Shown in pieces: positions 32,501 through 42,849 of a stretch of DNA of 64,000 nt. How positions within the stretch are numbered: position 1 is the stretch's first letter; each line of letters starts with the position of its first letter. Under the pieces are notes generated by a model. It was not told the DNA's origin and ran no database searches. It saw only the letters and a list, made by a program, of their open reading frames with translations. Location of the stretch: assembly GCF_902806685.2 (NCBI RefSeq), contig NC_048555.1:7564001-7628000 (forward strand). Direction: 5' to 3'. A program made the position numbers and the translations under genes. Origin of the DNA: Maniola hyperantus (taxonomy: Eukaryota > Arthropoda > Insecta > Lepidoptera > Nymphalidae).

Positions 32501-33384
32501 TCTATTGTGCCTATATTACTTGCTGTTATTGTGTTATTCTTTTCTGCGGTTTTTATTTCTATTTCACATTGTTTTTTATTATGTAATATTAAGTCGTTAT
32601 TTGTCATGTGACTGGTACAGCCTGAATCGATTATGAAATTTTCATTGACGGCCAGAAAAGATACTTGTTTCTTTTTCCAGAAGCAATCTTTTTCTTGATG
32701 ATTGTTCTTCTTACAGACAGTGCAAAAAGGTTTCTTGTTTTTATGAAAGCAGTCTTTTTCTAAGTGATTATTTTTATGACAAAATTTGCAAGATTTGAAC
32801 TTTCTATTGTTATTGTTTTTATTATAGGCTTTAAATGCAACATTTTCAGTATTATTCGTGTTTGACAAGCGCTTTTCTTCAGCTAATATTCTTGAAATTA
32901 AATTGTTAATAGTTTTGTCAGAGGTTATAGTTGATTCCCATGCTGTTATGAAGCTATTGTACTGCTCAGGTAATGTGGACAGAATTTTTGAAATGAGCAT
33001 GTTTTCATTTATTTGTTCACCAAGACAATTCAGTTGGTATGCTATGTTTTCAAGCGAGCTAATATGGAAGGTCATATCATGTTGTTTGTTATAAGAATAT
33101 TGGAAGAATTCTTGTAAAGTATTACATTTTTGTTGGTCACTTTTCTTTTCGAAGATAAAGCATAGCTTGTTATACATTTGAGATGCAGTACTGCATGATA
33201 GTAATAATGGTAGGTGTTTACGGTCAACTGTACTGGTGATAATTTTTTTAGCTTGGGCATCTTTTTTTATTTCTTCTTTGGAGGTGTACGTTTTGTCTGT
33301 CGGATCAAGTGTGATTTCATACAAATCAGTACTTCGGAGATGAATATCTATTTGAAATTTCCATAAGGTAAACGTTTTTTTCAT
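29596..33384 (-). CDS. Ty1/copia gag-pol polyprotein (1262 residues)
   Basis: Single frame in the order gag, protease, integrase, reverse transcriptase, RNase H, the copia order. Two CX2CX4HX4C zinc knuckles are at about 199-212 and 221-234. The protease motif DSGCTSHM has D253. The integrase zinc-binding HHCC is H379, H384, C414, C417, and the catalytic triad is D443, D506, E542, with 35 residues between the last two and LNGKAER around E542. RT motifs are DIKTAFLYG (about 874) and HVDDG (954-958, the YVDD position). The RNase H motifs are CDSDYAGD (about 1115-1122), SSTEAEY (1154-1160) and DNQSA (1193). The frame is open from start to stop. The ATG at 33384 is the first in this frame, but another ATG at 33427 in a different frame suggests the true start was lost to a one-base shift. 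Confidence 0.93.
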   Translation of the reverse strand: MKKTFTLWKFQIDIHLRSTDLYEITLDPTDKTYTSKEEIKKDAQAKKIITSTVDRKHLPLLLSCSTASQMYNKLCFIFEKKSDQQKCNTLQEFFQYSYNKQHDMTFHISSLENIAYQLNCLGEQINENMLISKILSTLPEQYNSFITAWESTITSDKTINNLISRILAEEKRLSNTNNTENVAFKAYNKNNNNRKFKSCKFCHKNNHLEKDCFHKNKKPFCTVCKKNNHQEKDCFWKKKQVSFLAVNENFIIDSGCTSHMTNNDLILHNKKQCEIEIKTAEKNNTITASNIGTIETKNCNFDDVLYVPKLEKNLLSVNAITEKDGVVIFTKDNVIIKKDDEIILQGEKNIKGLYNININTNTEENVLISYKKETAEEWHRRYGHPGKETLKNIIKSVNGINITSQEIDTLTSTCDICMKAKQTRIPFHTRQKSERKLHTIHTDVCGPISPITWDEKKYILTFIDDYTNYTQVYLLSNKSEVFMYLKQYVQEMERHTNQKISIIRCDGGGEYSSNNLKEWCKNKGIKIDYTIPYSPQLNGKAERFNRTLMEKARAMLYESNLEFEMWGEAVLSATYLLNRTPRDNQTLTPIEMWSNKKPNVTNIQIFGSEVYTKILKPLKKLDERSEKLIMIGYAPTGYRLWNSENREIIIRRDVKFVQSKKEVKSNNLENDEDIVELTHSSLQNKENMEKEIEEVMNEENTKNNETTQTQTDNEIQKIYEEEPKTNEEEINIPDDITDTNQDDDNTESSKGKRQRKPPQRYEDYVMITYSEAISGKDKHKWQEAIEDEKNSLIKNEVWKIVSEEETKGKKILSNKWVLKIKDDGTYKARLVIRGFEQREGIDYNEIFSPVINSSPLRMILAIAALNNLKIKTFDIKTAFLYGRLDNEEIYMYPPEGMNINGICKLEKALYGMKQAPLKWNKTFTNYLNSQGLLQLKTEPCIFKNEENSIFLGIHVDDGIVIGRDEKEIDTIIRKIGNRFITKVDNNPKKYLGMEIIQKEDELNLKQENFIENLLNDYNMMETKISQIPIESSKVIESPKNTKFPYRELLGSLTYISNKTRPDISFAVNYCSRKVENPTDQDVHNLKQILKYLKGSKEKGLIYKKEKQDIELTAYCDSDYAGDSETRRSTTGYIIFLSNCPVTWCTRRQPIVALSSTEAEYIAAAECCKELLYLKSVIQELLDLTSVKVTVFIDNQSAIRLIENGVINRRSKHIDVRFKFIHEKVKNSDLMIKYCPTSEQTADIFTKVLTRIKFNYHANKIVV
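33375..33381 (-). other. Seven-A run at probable frameshift in copia gag
   Basis: On the minus strand, seven consecutive A residues separate an upstream ATG frame (from 33427) from the long gag-pol frame. The two frames differ by one base at this point. The start of the annotated frame lies just upstream of the run. Confidence 0.6.
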
Positions 33385-33541
33385 TTGTAAGCCTTTGTAT
33401 ACGAGAAATTTCGTCTTTTTCCTCCATTTTGGTTTTCACGAGTTTTCACAACTCACAACTTTTTCTTACACAGTTTTATGTTTATTATTTTTACGGTATA
33501 GGTGTTTTATTATTTATTTTTACGTTTATCGGAACCACTGG

Positions 33542-33551
33542 TCTGCTACCA
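33542..33551 (-). promoter_or_regulatory. Primer-binding site (initiator tRNA-Met)
   Basis: The minus strand reads TGGTAGCAGA directly after the 5' LTR with no spacer. This is complementary to the 3' end of insect initiator tRNA-Met (…UCUGCUACCA). Complementarity stops after ten bases, as in Ty1. Confidence 0.8.
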
Positions 33552-33746
33552 TGTTGAGTTTTATTGTATATTAGTTTTTAATTTTACGGATCATTAAAAT
33601 GAAACCATTTTACTTGGCGTCCAATAGACCACAGACTACTTTATTTTTCTTAAATGTCTTAAACTAACTCTTTACTCTATTACCATAGATTCGCTTAGAT
33701 AGACTAGATATTTTTAAAGGCAAAGGAAATAAATTAATTTCTATCA
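33552..33746 (-). repeat. 5' LTR of the copia element
   Basis: 195 bp, same sequence as 29053-29247 as far as I can read. The minus-strand transcript would start in it. AAGAA follows at 33747-33751. Confidence 0.93.
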
Positions 33747-34051
33747 AAGAAGAGGTGAGCCCCTAGCATTTTCTAAAGCAATGACAATACGAAGTATCTA
33801 GGCACTCGTGTTATTACAGGTAATGTGGAAAGGTAGGTTAAAGGGTGAATAGCTAATTGACTAATAAAGTTTAATGAACTGATAGCAGCTAGGTATTTAT
33901 TGGACGTAAAACTGATTCATGGCGTGAGGCAAGTGTGAAAGTGTAAGCTATCATAATTATCAAGATAAAATTCCAAACTTAAACCTGACTTAACACTGAA
34001 ACATAGTAAATTTGTTTTTCTGTCGCTTGGTATACATATATTTTAATACTA

Positions 34052-34266
34052 GGTGATGCCCTCCGCGTGGTTAGGTTTTTAAAAATCCCGTGGGAACTCT
34101 TTGATTTTCCGGGTTAAAAAGTAGCCTATGCCACTCTCCAGGTCTTTATTTATCTATACCCATGTAAAAAATCACGTCAATCTACCGTTGCGACGTGATT
34201 GAAGGACAAACCAACAAACCAATAAACCAACAAACAAACACACTTTCGCATTTATAATAAGGGTAG
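34052..34266 (-). mobile_element. Helitron-like element (Lep1-like)
   Basis: It begins TACTAGGTGATGCCC on the plus strand (CTAG end in complement). It contains GTGGGAACTCTTTGATTTTC and AATCACGTCAATC, and ends CTTTCGCATTTATAATAAGG. It closely matches 51410-51650 in the opposite orientation. Confidence 0.65.
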
Positions 34267-34269
34267 GTA

Positions 34270-35460
34270 CTAGGTACTGATTGTATCTACTTAAGTACTA
34301 CAAATTTTATCTACTGTACCTAATAGCTTGATTGTACCTATGTACCTACCACTAAAATCTCTTTTCATCAACTTGAATATTGAAATCTAAATCTAATTAG
34401 ATTGGTCGATTATAATGCGTCTTCCAAAACATACATATTATATTCCATTGCATGACGTAAAGTAAAACAAAAACATCTAGGTACCTACGTACGTCGCATT
34501 ACGAAATCGTGATTATTTATTTATTATTCAATGTAAATTATGCATGTTTTCATCTATTACCCAAACTAATTATTTTTACATAATAAGTAGGAACTTTGTT
34601 TGGGTGTGCCTCAACCACAACGAACTGCCTACATCCTTTTAAGCAGAGACTTATGTATTGCTAGAGCAGCTATCTTCCGCAAACTGGATGCTAATTGACT
34701 TATGTGTACAGTAGGTACGATTCAAACTTAAATGCGTCTGCGTGAAGTTGCGACACGTGCGCAGTTACCGTCCCCGCTACCTCGGACACCCAAAATGTGT
34801 GTTCTGCGCAACGTCGTGCGCAAACGTCAGGGGCGCATTTACGTTTGAATCTTACTGTACAGTTAGGTCCGGGATTTGAACCCGGGAACTTTTTGAAATA
34901 ATGTGCGTTTACAAAGAATACAATTTGGCACCCGTATCGCTGTCTAACGATCTCTTCCAGGCAAACTAATTATATAAAAAACCTAGGTATAAGATATAAT
35001 ATCAGAGAGAGAGAGAGAAGAGATACAAAATCTCTCCAGCTCTCTCTCTCTCTGCGTCATATTCCTCATTGCTGAGGGCCATGAACCTTACAAATCACAT
35101 AAATAACAGGTGAAAATAAGAGAAGGATGACTAGTAAACAGTCATCTTTCTTGTCATTCAGTAAATTAGTGCTGTAACTATTAAATGTTGGTTACGCAAC
35201 TCACATTAGGTACTCTTTATGCATCACTTATCTCGTATAACTATGCGGAACGACCTGGGAATCTGGGAGAATATTTTTTTTTAAGAAAATCTCCATTATT
35301 TGTGTGATAAATAGGTAGAGGTCACGACCCTCAACAACAATAGGACGCAGAGAGAGAGAAAGAAAGATCTCGTATGTATACCCATGTCTTTTTACACCGT
35401 TAGTTGCCTGAAAGAGATCGCTAGGATCGCTAGATACGGATACCAAATTGTAGGTCTACT
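34270..35460. other. Intergenic; only simple-sequence features
   Basis: A (GA)n run at 35006-35020 and a (CT)n run at 35038-35052 are complementary and can pair. Otherwise I see no gene or clear repeat. A tRNA-like GGTTCAAATCCCGGACC lies on the minus strand at about 34867-34883 without a cloverleaf. Confidence 0.4.
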
Positions 35461-35463
35461 TTT

Positions 35464-35560
35464 TAAACGCACACAACTTGAAAAGTTAGCATGCCGGGTT
35501 CGATCTACGGACTCTCGAATAGGAGCCCGAAGTTTTAGCTACTGGGCTATCACTGGATCT
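35464..35560 (-). mobile_element. SINE family A head fragment
   Basis: The complement reads GTGATAGCCCAGTAGCTAAA and GATCGAACCCGGCATGCTAA CTTTTCAAG. This is the tRNA-like A-box/B-box head of SINE family A with several changes. The rest of the SINE is absent. Confidence 0.5.
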
Positions 35561-35593
35561 AAGCTCAGGTTCTTGTTGTCATTAGGAGAGATA

Positions 35594-35733
35594 GTATGCG
35601 ACAGGTCGAGATGGCAATCGGGGTATGAGGCGGGGAAACGCCCCACATACCCGCACATCATCCGCGCTATCCCGCACCGGGTTAGCATGGGGGCTGTGCG
35701 GACGTTAATTGCCATCTCGATCTGTCCCGTACC
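35594..35733. mobile_element. GC-rich MITE (copy 3 of 7), with 7-bp flanking repeat
   Basis: It starts GTATGCGACAGGTCGAGATG and ends with CATCTCGATCTGTCCCGTAC(C). AGAGATA occurs directly on both sides (35587-35593 and 35734-35740), the only copy in the window with such a flanking duplication. This may be the target site duplication of the family. Confidence 0.75.
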
Positions 35734-35740
35734 AGAGATA

Positions 35741-37270
35741 ATTTATCTCTGCCCTGCCCGTAGGTACTATAGGTAAGTAAGTATATAGCTCTATGATCTA
35801 GCTCAATGTTTTTATGCCCGGTTTGTAGCTGGACCCTACTTATTTGTTCCCGCTAGTTCTAAGACTAGGTTATGGTTTTCCCTATTATTATGCTGTATTA
35901 CGCAAGACTGTAATGACTGATTAGAATTTAATGATAGCTTTATTTATATGGAATTCTTGTTATTAGATGTCTATTGATTTTATTTTTAAGTATTGATTTT
36001 TTGGATACGAAAATTATTAATTTTTGTACCTTAATATATATTTAACCTGGTAGTTTGAACTAACCTACTTAATATAGTAGTGATAATATTATAAGTAAAA
36101 TCAAAGAATTTTTTTTAATTATCTATTATGGTACCTTCACAAAAAAGAAAGCAACCTATAAAAGATTTTTATATACAAACTAAACAACTTACTATAGAAA
36201 AACCAATAATTAAGTAACTAAGTAAAAGCTACTTATAATACTAATTAAGATATTTAATTTTATAGCCCATAATATAAGTGATAACGACTTTATATCTAAG
36301 TATGTTAATTGAGGCACATTTTTAGCATTTTTATCGAAGAGAGCTCATTAAGCTATTGGGTCTGATTGTAACTAGCTTCGCTTGTTGTGTTTGCTGCACG
36401 CTCAACATATTAATAAAATAGGCGAAGAGCTGGTAGAAATTTTTTTGGAAGTGCTTAGTAGAAGATGAAAGTTTGTAAGGTTATCTTACATCACCTGAGT
36501 GTGATAAACTAGGTTTGTCAGTTGGACCGTACTGTGTTCATGTCTCATGATTGATCAATAAAAACAGAACTGCCAGGCCGCACAGATTAGTAGGATTACC
36601 CAAAATTATGCCTGCCCATTTTCCAACAAGTTACATATTTAAATAGGTTACTTATTATAAATTGCATCTTTAAATATCCGCGTACCATATTTTTATTTTT
36701 TAAATAAAACGAAGCTAATTTAAGAAAAAACTAAAATAAATATTATAAATATGCGTGGCATATCAGCTAATTTTAAATACCCAGAAAAGATATGGAAACC
36801 ATTGTATTAGCCTTCAGTTATATCAAGCCCCTCAATTTTCCACAAACTCTTGTGCTGGTTTTACTACCTATTGTCATCATAGGGTTCAGTTGCTAATATT
36901 GCATACCTACTCAGGGAATGCGATACTATAGGAACAAATTTCCACTTTCAAGTTTCAAGGAAACTACAGTTACCTCAAAATCCTCCCTCAAGATCAAACC
37001 TTTCCTCAAAATGTCCCACTGTCTCTCTAACTATCATAGACAGGTTATCCTGCTGCGAGTCGTAGGGGTCAGATGGTAATCGTGGTAAAACGGCAAGCAA
37101 GGTTAGATTAGTTATTTATTTGCTAGTGAGAAAGTGATTTCTACAGGACCTACAACGTGAGAATAGTGGTCGTGCAGGATTCTTAGCTTGCCCTATTCTA
37201 AGCTACGTAATAAAAAAAAATTATGATGTACCTACTTATTATACAGCGAAGATGGCTAGTTTTGACATTG
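35741..37270. other. AT-rich intergenic DNA, no gene
   Basis: About 1.5 kb with no supported feature. Open frames are short and of random composition. Confidence 0.4.
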
Positions 37271-37275
37271 AATTA

Positions 37276-37533
37276 TAATTATCATCATCATCATCATCAT
37301 CATGATCAACCCATCGCCGGCTAACTACAGAGCACGGGTCTCTTCTCAGAGAGAAGGGTTTTGGCCATAGTCTACCACGCTGGCCATGTGCGTATTGGTA
37401 GACTTCACCCACCTTTGAGAACATTATGGAGAACTCTTAGTCATGCAGGTTTCCTCACGATATTTTCCAAAAGTAAGAGGTCCTACGACCTCCGATTAGA
37501 AGGCGGAAGTCGTAACCACGGCTATCACAGCTT
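37276..37533 (-). mobile_element. SINE family A
   Basis: It begins with (ATC)n on the plus strand. It contains GGCCATAGTCTACCACGCTG, AACATTATGGAGAACTCT and TTTCCTCACGAT, and ends GGCTATCACAGCTT, the complement of the tRNA-like head. It is internally shortened near the head. Confidence 0.75.
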
Positions 37534-37539
37534 ACAATA

Positions 37540-38000
37540 TCACAGTCGTCTAGTTAACGACTCCAAAAAGCGGAGATTCTCCTCTCAGTTTATTATACCT
37601 TAAGCATTTTAAAATTCGAGCACACCTAAGGTAGTAACCTATTTAGTATTTACCAACAAAGAAACGCCTCTGAGACCTCTTTAAGACATTGAGTTTACTA
37701 AATAAAATATATAAAACGTTCTATCTATTTATTTAATTTGTAATAAGTAACTAAGAGTGATACAAAACTTGCTCTCAGGCTCTGACCCAGGATTGAACCT
37801 AAATGGCCAACTTTAAAATTAGTTTCCATATTTACAGGAACGAAAACGAATAGAACATTCTCATGGGATCGAATCACGTGCGCCAGTCCCACGTATTCAT
37901 GCACTGCATGTATAAAATTGAGATGAAAATTTGTCACGTTTAAAATTGTTTTAGGTACCTTGGGCTGGGACGTGTTACTTATAACGTCATGTAGGTATAC
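37540..38000. other. Intergenic, nothing recognised
   Basis: No supported gene or repeat. GGATTGAACC at about 37790 is B-box-like but has no cloverleaf around it. Confidence 0.35.
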
Positions 38001-38002
38001 TT

Positions 38003-38268
38003 CATCATCATTCATCATCATGATCAAATCATTGCCGGCTCACTACAGAGCACAGAATGAGAAGGGTTTTGGCCATGGTATGGCCAAGTGCGGATTGGAA
38101 GACTGCACACGCCTTTGAGAACATTATGGAGAACTCTCAGACATGCAGGTTTCTTCAAGATGTTTTCCTTACGCACATAACTCCGCAAGTAAGAGGTGCG
38201 TGCCCGGGATCGAACCCCCGACCGCCAATTATTAAGTAGACGTCGTAACCACCAGGCTATCACAGCTT
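38003..38268 (-). mobile_element. SINE family A
   Basis: Same order as the copy at 37276: (ATC)n, GGCTCACTACAGAGCACAGA, AACATTATGGAGAACTCT, GATCGAACCCCCGACC and GGCTATCACAGCTT. It is nearly full length, with a complete tRNA-like head. Confidence 0.75.
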
Positions 38269-38683
38269 CTCCTTCTTATAATTAGATATACTTACCTACT
38301 ACCTACTTCTAATTTGATAGTATTAAAAAGGTATTCGTAAGAGATACCTAGGTATCTATAAAATACCTACCTGGGAAATAATAGGTTTCATTGTCCGAAA
38401 CTCTCGTGGGTTTATATGGAATTTATTATTGATGGTCTTAATGCAATTCAATAATGACTTGCAATAAATAGCCAACGCTCGAAACTTAATATTAATGTGC
38501 AAAATGTTTGAAACTTATTGAATTTGCATAGAGAAATTTCAAAAGTCAAGGAGCGCGATGAATTTTGCGCAATATTGATAATGCAAATATCAGGTAGGTA
38601 GATACCTACCTATCTATTGTCGTAAACTCAAACGTTGATAAATAGGACTGCCACTCAATATTTTAATCACCTTATATATTTTT

Positions 38684-38965
38684 AGGGTTCGGTACCTTAA
38701 AAGGAAAAACGGAACCCTAATAGAATCACTTTGTTGTCTGTATGTCTGTCTGTCAAGAAACCTATATGGTACTTTCTGTTGACCTAGAATCATGAAATTT
38801 AGCAGGTAGGTAGGTCTTATAGCAGACATTAGGGGAAAAATCTCGAACGGGAACGGGTCAACGGGAAGTACCCTGTAGGTTTCTTGTCAGACCGACAGAC
38901 AGACTACAAAGTGATCCTATAAGGGTTCCGTTTTTCCTCTTGAGGTACGGAACCGTAAAAAATAG
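38684..38965. repeat. Head-to-head inverted pair of CGGNCAAGTGCGAG-repeat 3' ends
   Basis: The left half (38684-38845) is the minus-strand copy (starts TTAGGGTTCGGTACC, contains GTCTGTCTGTCAAG). The right half (38850-38965) is the plus-strand copy (GTCAACGGGAAGTACCC...GACAGACAGAC...GGTACGGAACCGTAAAAA). Together they form a long inverted repeat. Confidence 0.6.
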
Positions 38966-39309
38966 GTTACAAGGTCTGCGAATGTCAGGGTCATTTCTCC
39001 AAGTCAGTAGGTTGCTTTGCTTCAGACATCACTTAGCACTATGAGAGGTTCCGGTCAAAAGTTAACGTATCAATCATGTTTATAGAAAGTAGAAGTAAAT
39101 GTTTTCCTCGTAATAGGTATCTACGGACATGATACACGGAAAGAGTATCATTGCTGCTACAAGGAATGCAAAAACAGTAACAATGTGTTCTGAGTTCCGA
39201 CACATTGGTTTATTGTGCAAAACATTGATGACTGAATTTCTTGCTGCGTTAGATAATAGTAATCACACGCCAATTAATCAAAATAAGTATAATATAGCTA
39301 CTTGCCTCA

Positions 39310-39625
39310 TCATCATCATCATCATCAACCGATAGACATTTACTACTAGGAGATACTATAGGTCTCTTGTAGGAACTTCCACACATTACGGCAAATCTGT
39401 TCACCTAGTAAGGATCTTCCAACGCTACGCTTTGCAGTGAGAGGTCGTCATTCTACGACCCTTCGATCCCAACGTCTATCGATTTTTCGAACTAAGTGCC
39501 CTGCCCATTGCCACTTCAGTTTCGCAACCCCTTGAGCTAGTTGGTTACTCTGGTTCTCGATCGATCACGTAGAGAAACTAGCCAAGCATAGCTCTCTCTA
39601 TCGTAGTATGGTACGATCAAAATTA
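39310..39625 (-). pseudogene. LINE reverse transcriptase C-terminus, decayed
   Basis: The complement contains CTAGTTTCTCTACGTGATCG, GTTGCGAAACTGAAGTGGCA ATGGGCAGGGCAC and ATCGATAGACGTTGGGATCG, in the same order as the open frame at 17160-17500. Stops and shifts interrupt it. Its (ATG)n tail is at 39307-39326. Confidence 0.65.
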
Positions 39626-39921
39626 CACCGGACACAGATGTTTGAGACATCTTATATCACTTGAGCCACACCACGAGGCCGATCACGAAAGCGCTTGACG
39701 TGTCGGAAATGTACTTAGACTAGAGTCAAAAATCAAAGTAGGCAAAAGCAAAAAAGCGGACCCCGAAGAACATTTAAAATATTATTAACGTATTGTTTAT
39801 TATTTTGTAATAGATAAAGACTAGATAGTTTCTCAGTTTGACGAAGGACCTTTTATACTTTATCTGTGTGAAACTTCGCTACATTAGCTTGTAAAAATAA
39901 ATTAGGTAGAACCTATAGGTG

Positions 39922-40012
39922 GGTATATATTAACATATATTTTATTATAGATAACCAATATATATAGTATAGTATATATTAACATATATTTTAGTATAGA
40001 TAACCAATGGTC
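39922..40012. repeat. 47-bp tandem duplication
   Basis: TATATTAACATATATTTTA followed by TATAGATAACCAAT occurs twice in succession with one base difference in the middle. Confidence 0.7.
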
Positions 40013-40014
40013 TG

Positions 40015-41025
40015 TTGTACATGGATAGCCGAGATAAATAATGGTTGTGAATAAACTATCCAAGCTTCGCTGTATCTGAACTTTCTATAAAGACAAGTCT
40101 AATGTCTATAGGTACCTAATAAAATTAAGGAGCTGCCCTTGGCGTTTACAAGGCAGCCAATCCATGTAGCGTAGTTTCTCATAAAAATCACCATCACTAA
40201 ACATCGGGTAAGATAAATCAAGTGGTCAAGCGCAAACTTTTCAAGTAGTTACCTATCCAATAAGAAACCATAAGTAGACATTGTGTGCAAATGCAATCGA
40301 GAGATCATGAGTTTATTACCTACAATCTTCAATAGAATATACAAAAATTTAAACATCAATATCAACAACCTGAATTAAAGAGCTTTGAGATTACTTGACC
40401 CCACTAAATACATTATCTATCTTCATTGCATAGGTATTACACAGAGAATATTATTTATAAGTTACCTACGTAGTTTTAAATCTGTACAAAATTTACAGAC
40501 AAACCTTAAAGGAAGGACGTGATAAAATAGTACAGAATAATAAAACCTTTACATTGTAAACCACAAAGCCTATTTTAGTTTGAGGTAATTTAGCATTTGT
40601 CTTATGGCAAGGCGCATTGTTTGAAGAGTCCCTGATACATGACTTTACATAGGACTTTTAAAGAGATATAATGGCGAAAACGCTTTCTTGTCTTTTACAA
40701 AGCAGAGGTCAATTAGATTTATAGCCATTTACATAAAGGCCATCAGATACAATTGCAGGATTCCTTGCAAGAGCGCGACAAAAGGTCACATACTTAACTT
40801 CGCATGTCTTTTATAGGAGAAAGTCATGAAGGAAAATAATATCTAATACCTAATTTATATATTATATTAAATCATTAATAAGTCTATTTTTAATTTCTGT
40901 AAAAAATGAGTAGTTTTAGTAAAAGTAACAAGGGCTCAAAGATTTACATTCATCACTGCTTGGAAATGGATTTACAAATAAGTAGATACTTTGATTCTTA
41001 AAATTGTAAAGTGTATTATCTCTAA
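40015..41025. other. AT-rich intergenic DNA, nothing recognised
   Basis: No gene or clear repeat was found in about 1 kb. Confidence 0.4.
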
Positions 41026-41027
41026 GT

Positions 41028-41209
41028 ACATAGTATAAAATAAAGTCGCTTCCCGCTCTGTCTGTATGTTTGAACGCGTAGATCTTTTAAACTACGAAAC
41101 GGATTTTGATGCGGTTTTCACCAATAGATAGAGTGATTCCAGAGGAAGATTTATAAGTATAGTATAATCACCTTGCACCCATGCGAAGCCGGGGCGGGTC
41201 GCTAGTTAT
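41028..41209 (+). mobile_element. Helitron-like element, family 3
   Basis: It contains GTCGCTTCCCGCTCTGTCTG, AACGGATTTTGATGCGGTTT and TGCGAAGCCGGGGCGGGTCG and ends CTAG followed by T. This is a familiar lepidopteran non-autonomous Helitron distinct from the other two families here. Confidence 0.6.
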
Positions 41210-41335
41210 CCATTATTTGAATTGTCATTGTCTTCAGACAATGTACGATATTGAAATCATAGGTCAGTGCAACACAAACATTAATACTTATCACCCTGTG
41301 TCATCAAACGATGACGACCTCGTAATTATTATGAA

Positions 41336-41478
41336 TAGTACACGACAGGTCGAGATGGCAATCGGGGTGGAGACGCCCTGCACAGCCTCCGCGCTAACCC
41401 GGTGCGGGCGAGCGCGGGTGACGTACGAGTGTGCGGGGTGTTCCCCCGCTCACACCCCGATTACCGTCTCGGCTATAA
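41336..41478. mobile_element. GC-rich MITE (copy 4 of 7)
   Basis: TAGTACACGACAGGTCGAGA TGGCAATCGGGG on the left; the right end is shortened (CCGATTACCGTCTCGGC) and runs into TATAAGTAGG. The core has GTGCGGGCGAGCGCGGGTGA. Confidence 0.7.
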
Positions 41479-41504
41479 GTAGGTAAGTGTCATTATTTGT
41501 TCAA

Positions 41505-41708
41505 TGCATCTGAATATTTAATCTGAAGGAAAAGGTGACTGACTGACTGACTGATGTATCAACGGCTCAAACTACTTGACGGATCGGGCTGAAATTTGGC
41601 ATGCAGATAGCTATATGACGTAGGCATCCGCTAAGAAAGAATTTTTTAATTTAATCCCTAAGGGGGGAAATAGAGGTTTGGAATTTGTGAAGTCTAACTT
41701 CGGCTAAG
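41505..41708 (+). mobile_element. Helitron-like element, family 2
   Basis: It has (TGAC)n, CTCAAACTACTTGACGGATC, GGCATGCAGATAGCTATATG ACGTAGGCATCCGCTAAG and GGGGGGAAATAGAGGTTTGG, in the order of the 12826-13425 copies (complement). Confidence 0.6.
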
Positions 41709-41709
41709 T

Positions 41710-42430
41710 AGGTACCTACTCTTAGTTTCACATGCATCACCGGATCGCTTAATTTTCTTTGCTCAGCTCATTGATTTTTTTTTCAATAGAGCTATGATGA
41801 GCTTGCTAAGCTGAAAATTAAGAACCGCCAATTTACCCATAGCCTATAACCAAGAATTCATTGCGAAGCTTCAGCAATCTGTAGTCGCGAACTAAATGTG
41901 TATTAGATTAGTATATTTAGACACCTACGCTATAAGTAAATTAAAATATACGACTTGAAAAATTCACATACTTTTTACAACCAGACTGATAATTAAATAT
42001 TATCAACTTAGCACGATTTAGCGCTTCCAATGACGTAGTGCTGCAATAAAAACTAATATCGCAAAAATGATAGGTAGTTTTCTTGTATTTTGTGAGCTTT
42101 TAGATAGCAAAATTAATTCCTAGATAACGGTGTTTTCAGTAGGTATAAATATACGGCTGGACTAAATGGTGTTCATAAAGATTCAGTGCTAGATTAGAAT
42201 AAAATTTTATTTCCATTGTAACTCTGATAAAATTCAAAAATAGGACTATTAATAGCAAAAAGCGGGAATTTATGACCACAATAATTGGATGTTTTAGATA
42301 TTTTATAGCCAATAGCATACATTACAGCTAGGTCAGATAGACATTGTATTGTATTGATGAACGATTGATTGCCTAGGGATACAACTAGATTTTGTATATG
42401 TCTAGTTTATCTACACTTAGTTTCCTTTAT
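41710..42430. other. Intergenic, nothing recognised
   Basis: No gene. Repeat-like phrases are not shared elsewhere in the window as far as I can see. Confidence 0.35.
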
Positions 42431-42503
42431 TTTGAACTGGGTAAAATAGTAGTTTGAAATTTGTGTAGTCTACGCGAACGAAGTCGCAAGCATAATATGC
42501 TAG
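42431..42503 (+). mobile_element. Helitron family 2, 3' end fragment
   Basis: AGTAGTTTGAAATTTGTGTA GTCTACGCGAACGAAGTCGC ends in ATGCTAG followed by T, the CTAG terminus of the family. Confidence 0.55.
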
Positions 42504-42849
42504 TTATTTATATAAAGTACAACTAGTCTAAGACACTGTGGCTAAAATCCGCATAATTGATTTATTAGACTACGAATGCAATGTGCTCCTTCCATAATAA
42601 GTAATGGTTTGAACATCAGTATTTATTATTTTAAATAACATCCTTCTCTCAAGACCTGTTTGAGCCTGGGCATTTATCAAGGAATTATAACTGTTCAGCC
42701 ATACATATTTGAAATCGGATGTTTTGAATAGTATTGTTATCCCAAAAATATTATCATCTTAAAGGGACCGTAAGCTCGTTCAGCGTAACTTTTCGAATAC
42801 AACTTACAAGAAATATTATACCGTAGCCCGTATTCGTATAAACCGAAAA

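Larger units (their letters stand above)
29053..33746 (-). mobile_element. Ty1/copia LTR retrotransposon (4694 bp)
   Basis: Two 195-bp LTRs (29053-29247, 33552-33746) begin TG and end CA and read as identical over their whole length. The element is flanked by AAGAA on both sides. On the minus strand the order is LTR, primer-binding site, one long gag-pol frame, polypurine tract, LTR. Identical LTRs and an uninterrupted pol point to a recent insertion. The likely defect is at the 5' end of gag (see findings). The element is about 5 kb, typical of copia. Confidence 0.95.

Noticed and set aside
30905..33094. Several plus-strand ORFs at 30905, 32186 and 32858
   Set aside because: All are reverse shadows of the copia gag-pol frame.
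34860..34975. tRNA-like box (GGTTCAAATCCCGG on the minus strand)
   Set aside because: A B-box-like sequence only; no A box or cloverleaf could be drawn, and no body shared with the SINE families.
35006..35052. (GA)n...(CT)n hairpin as a regulatory GAGA element
   Set aside because: Simple repeats of this kind are common; nothing nearby looks like a promoter.
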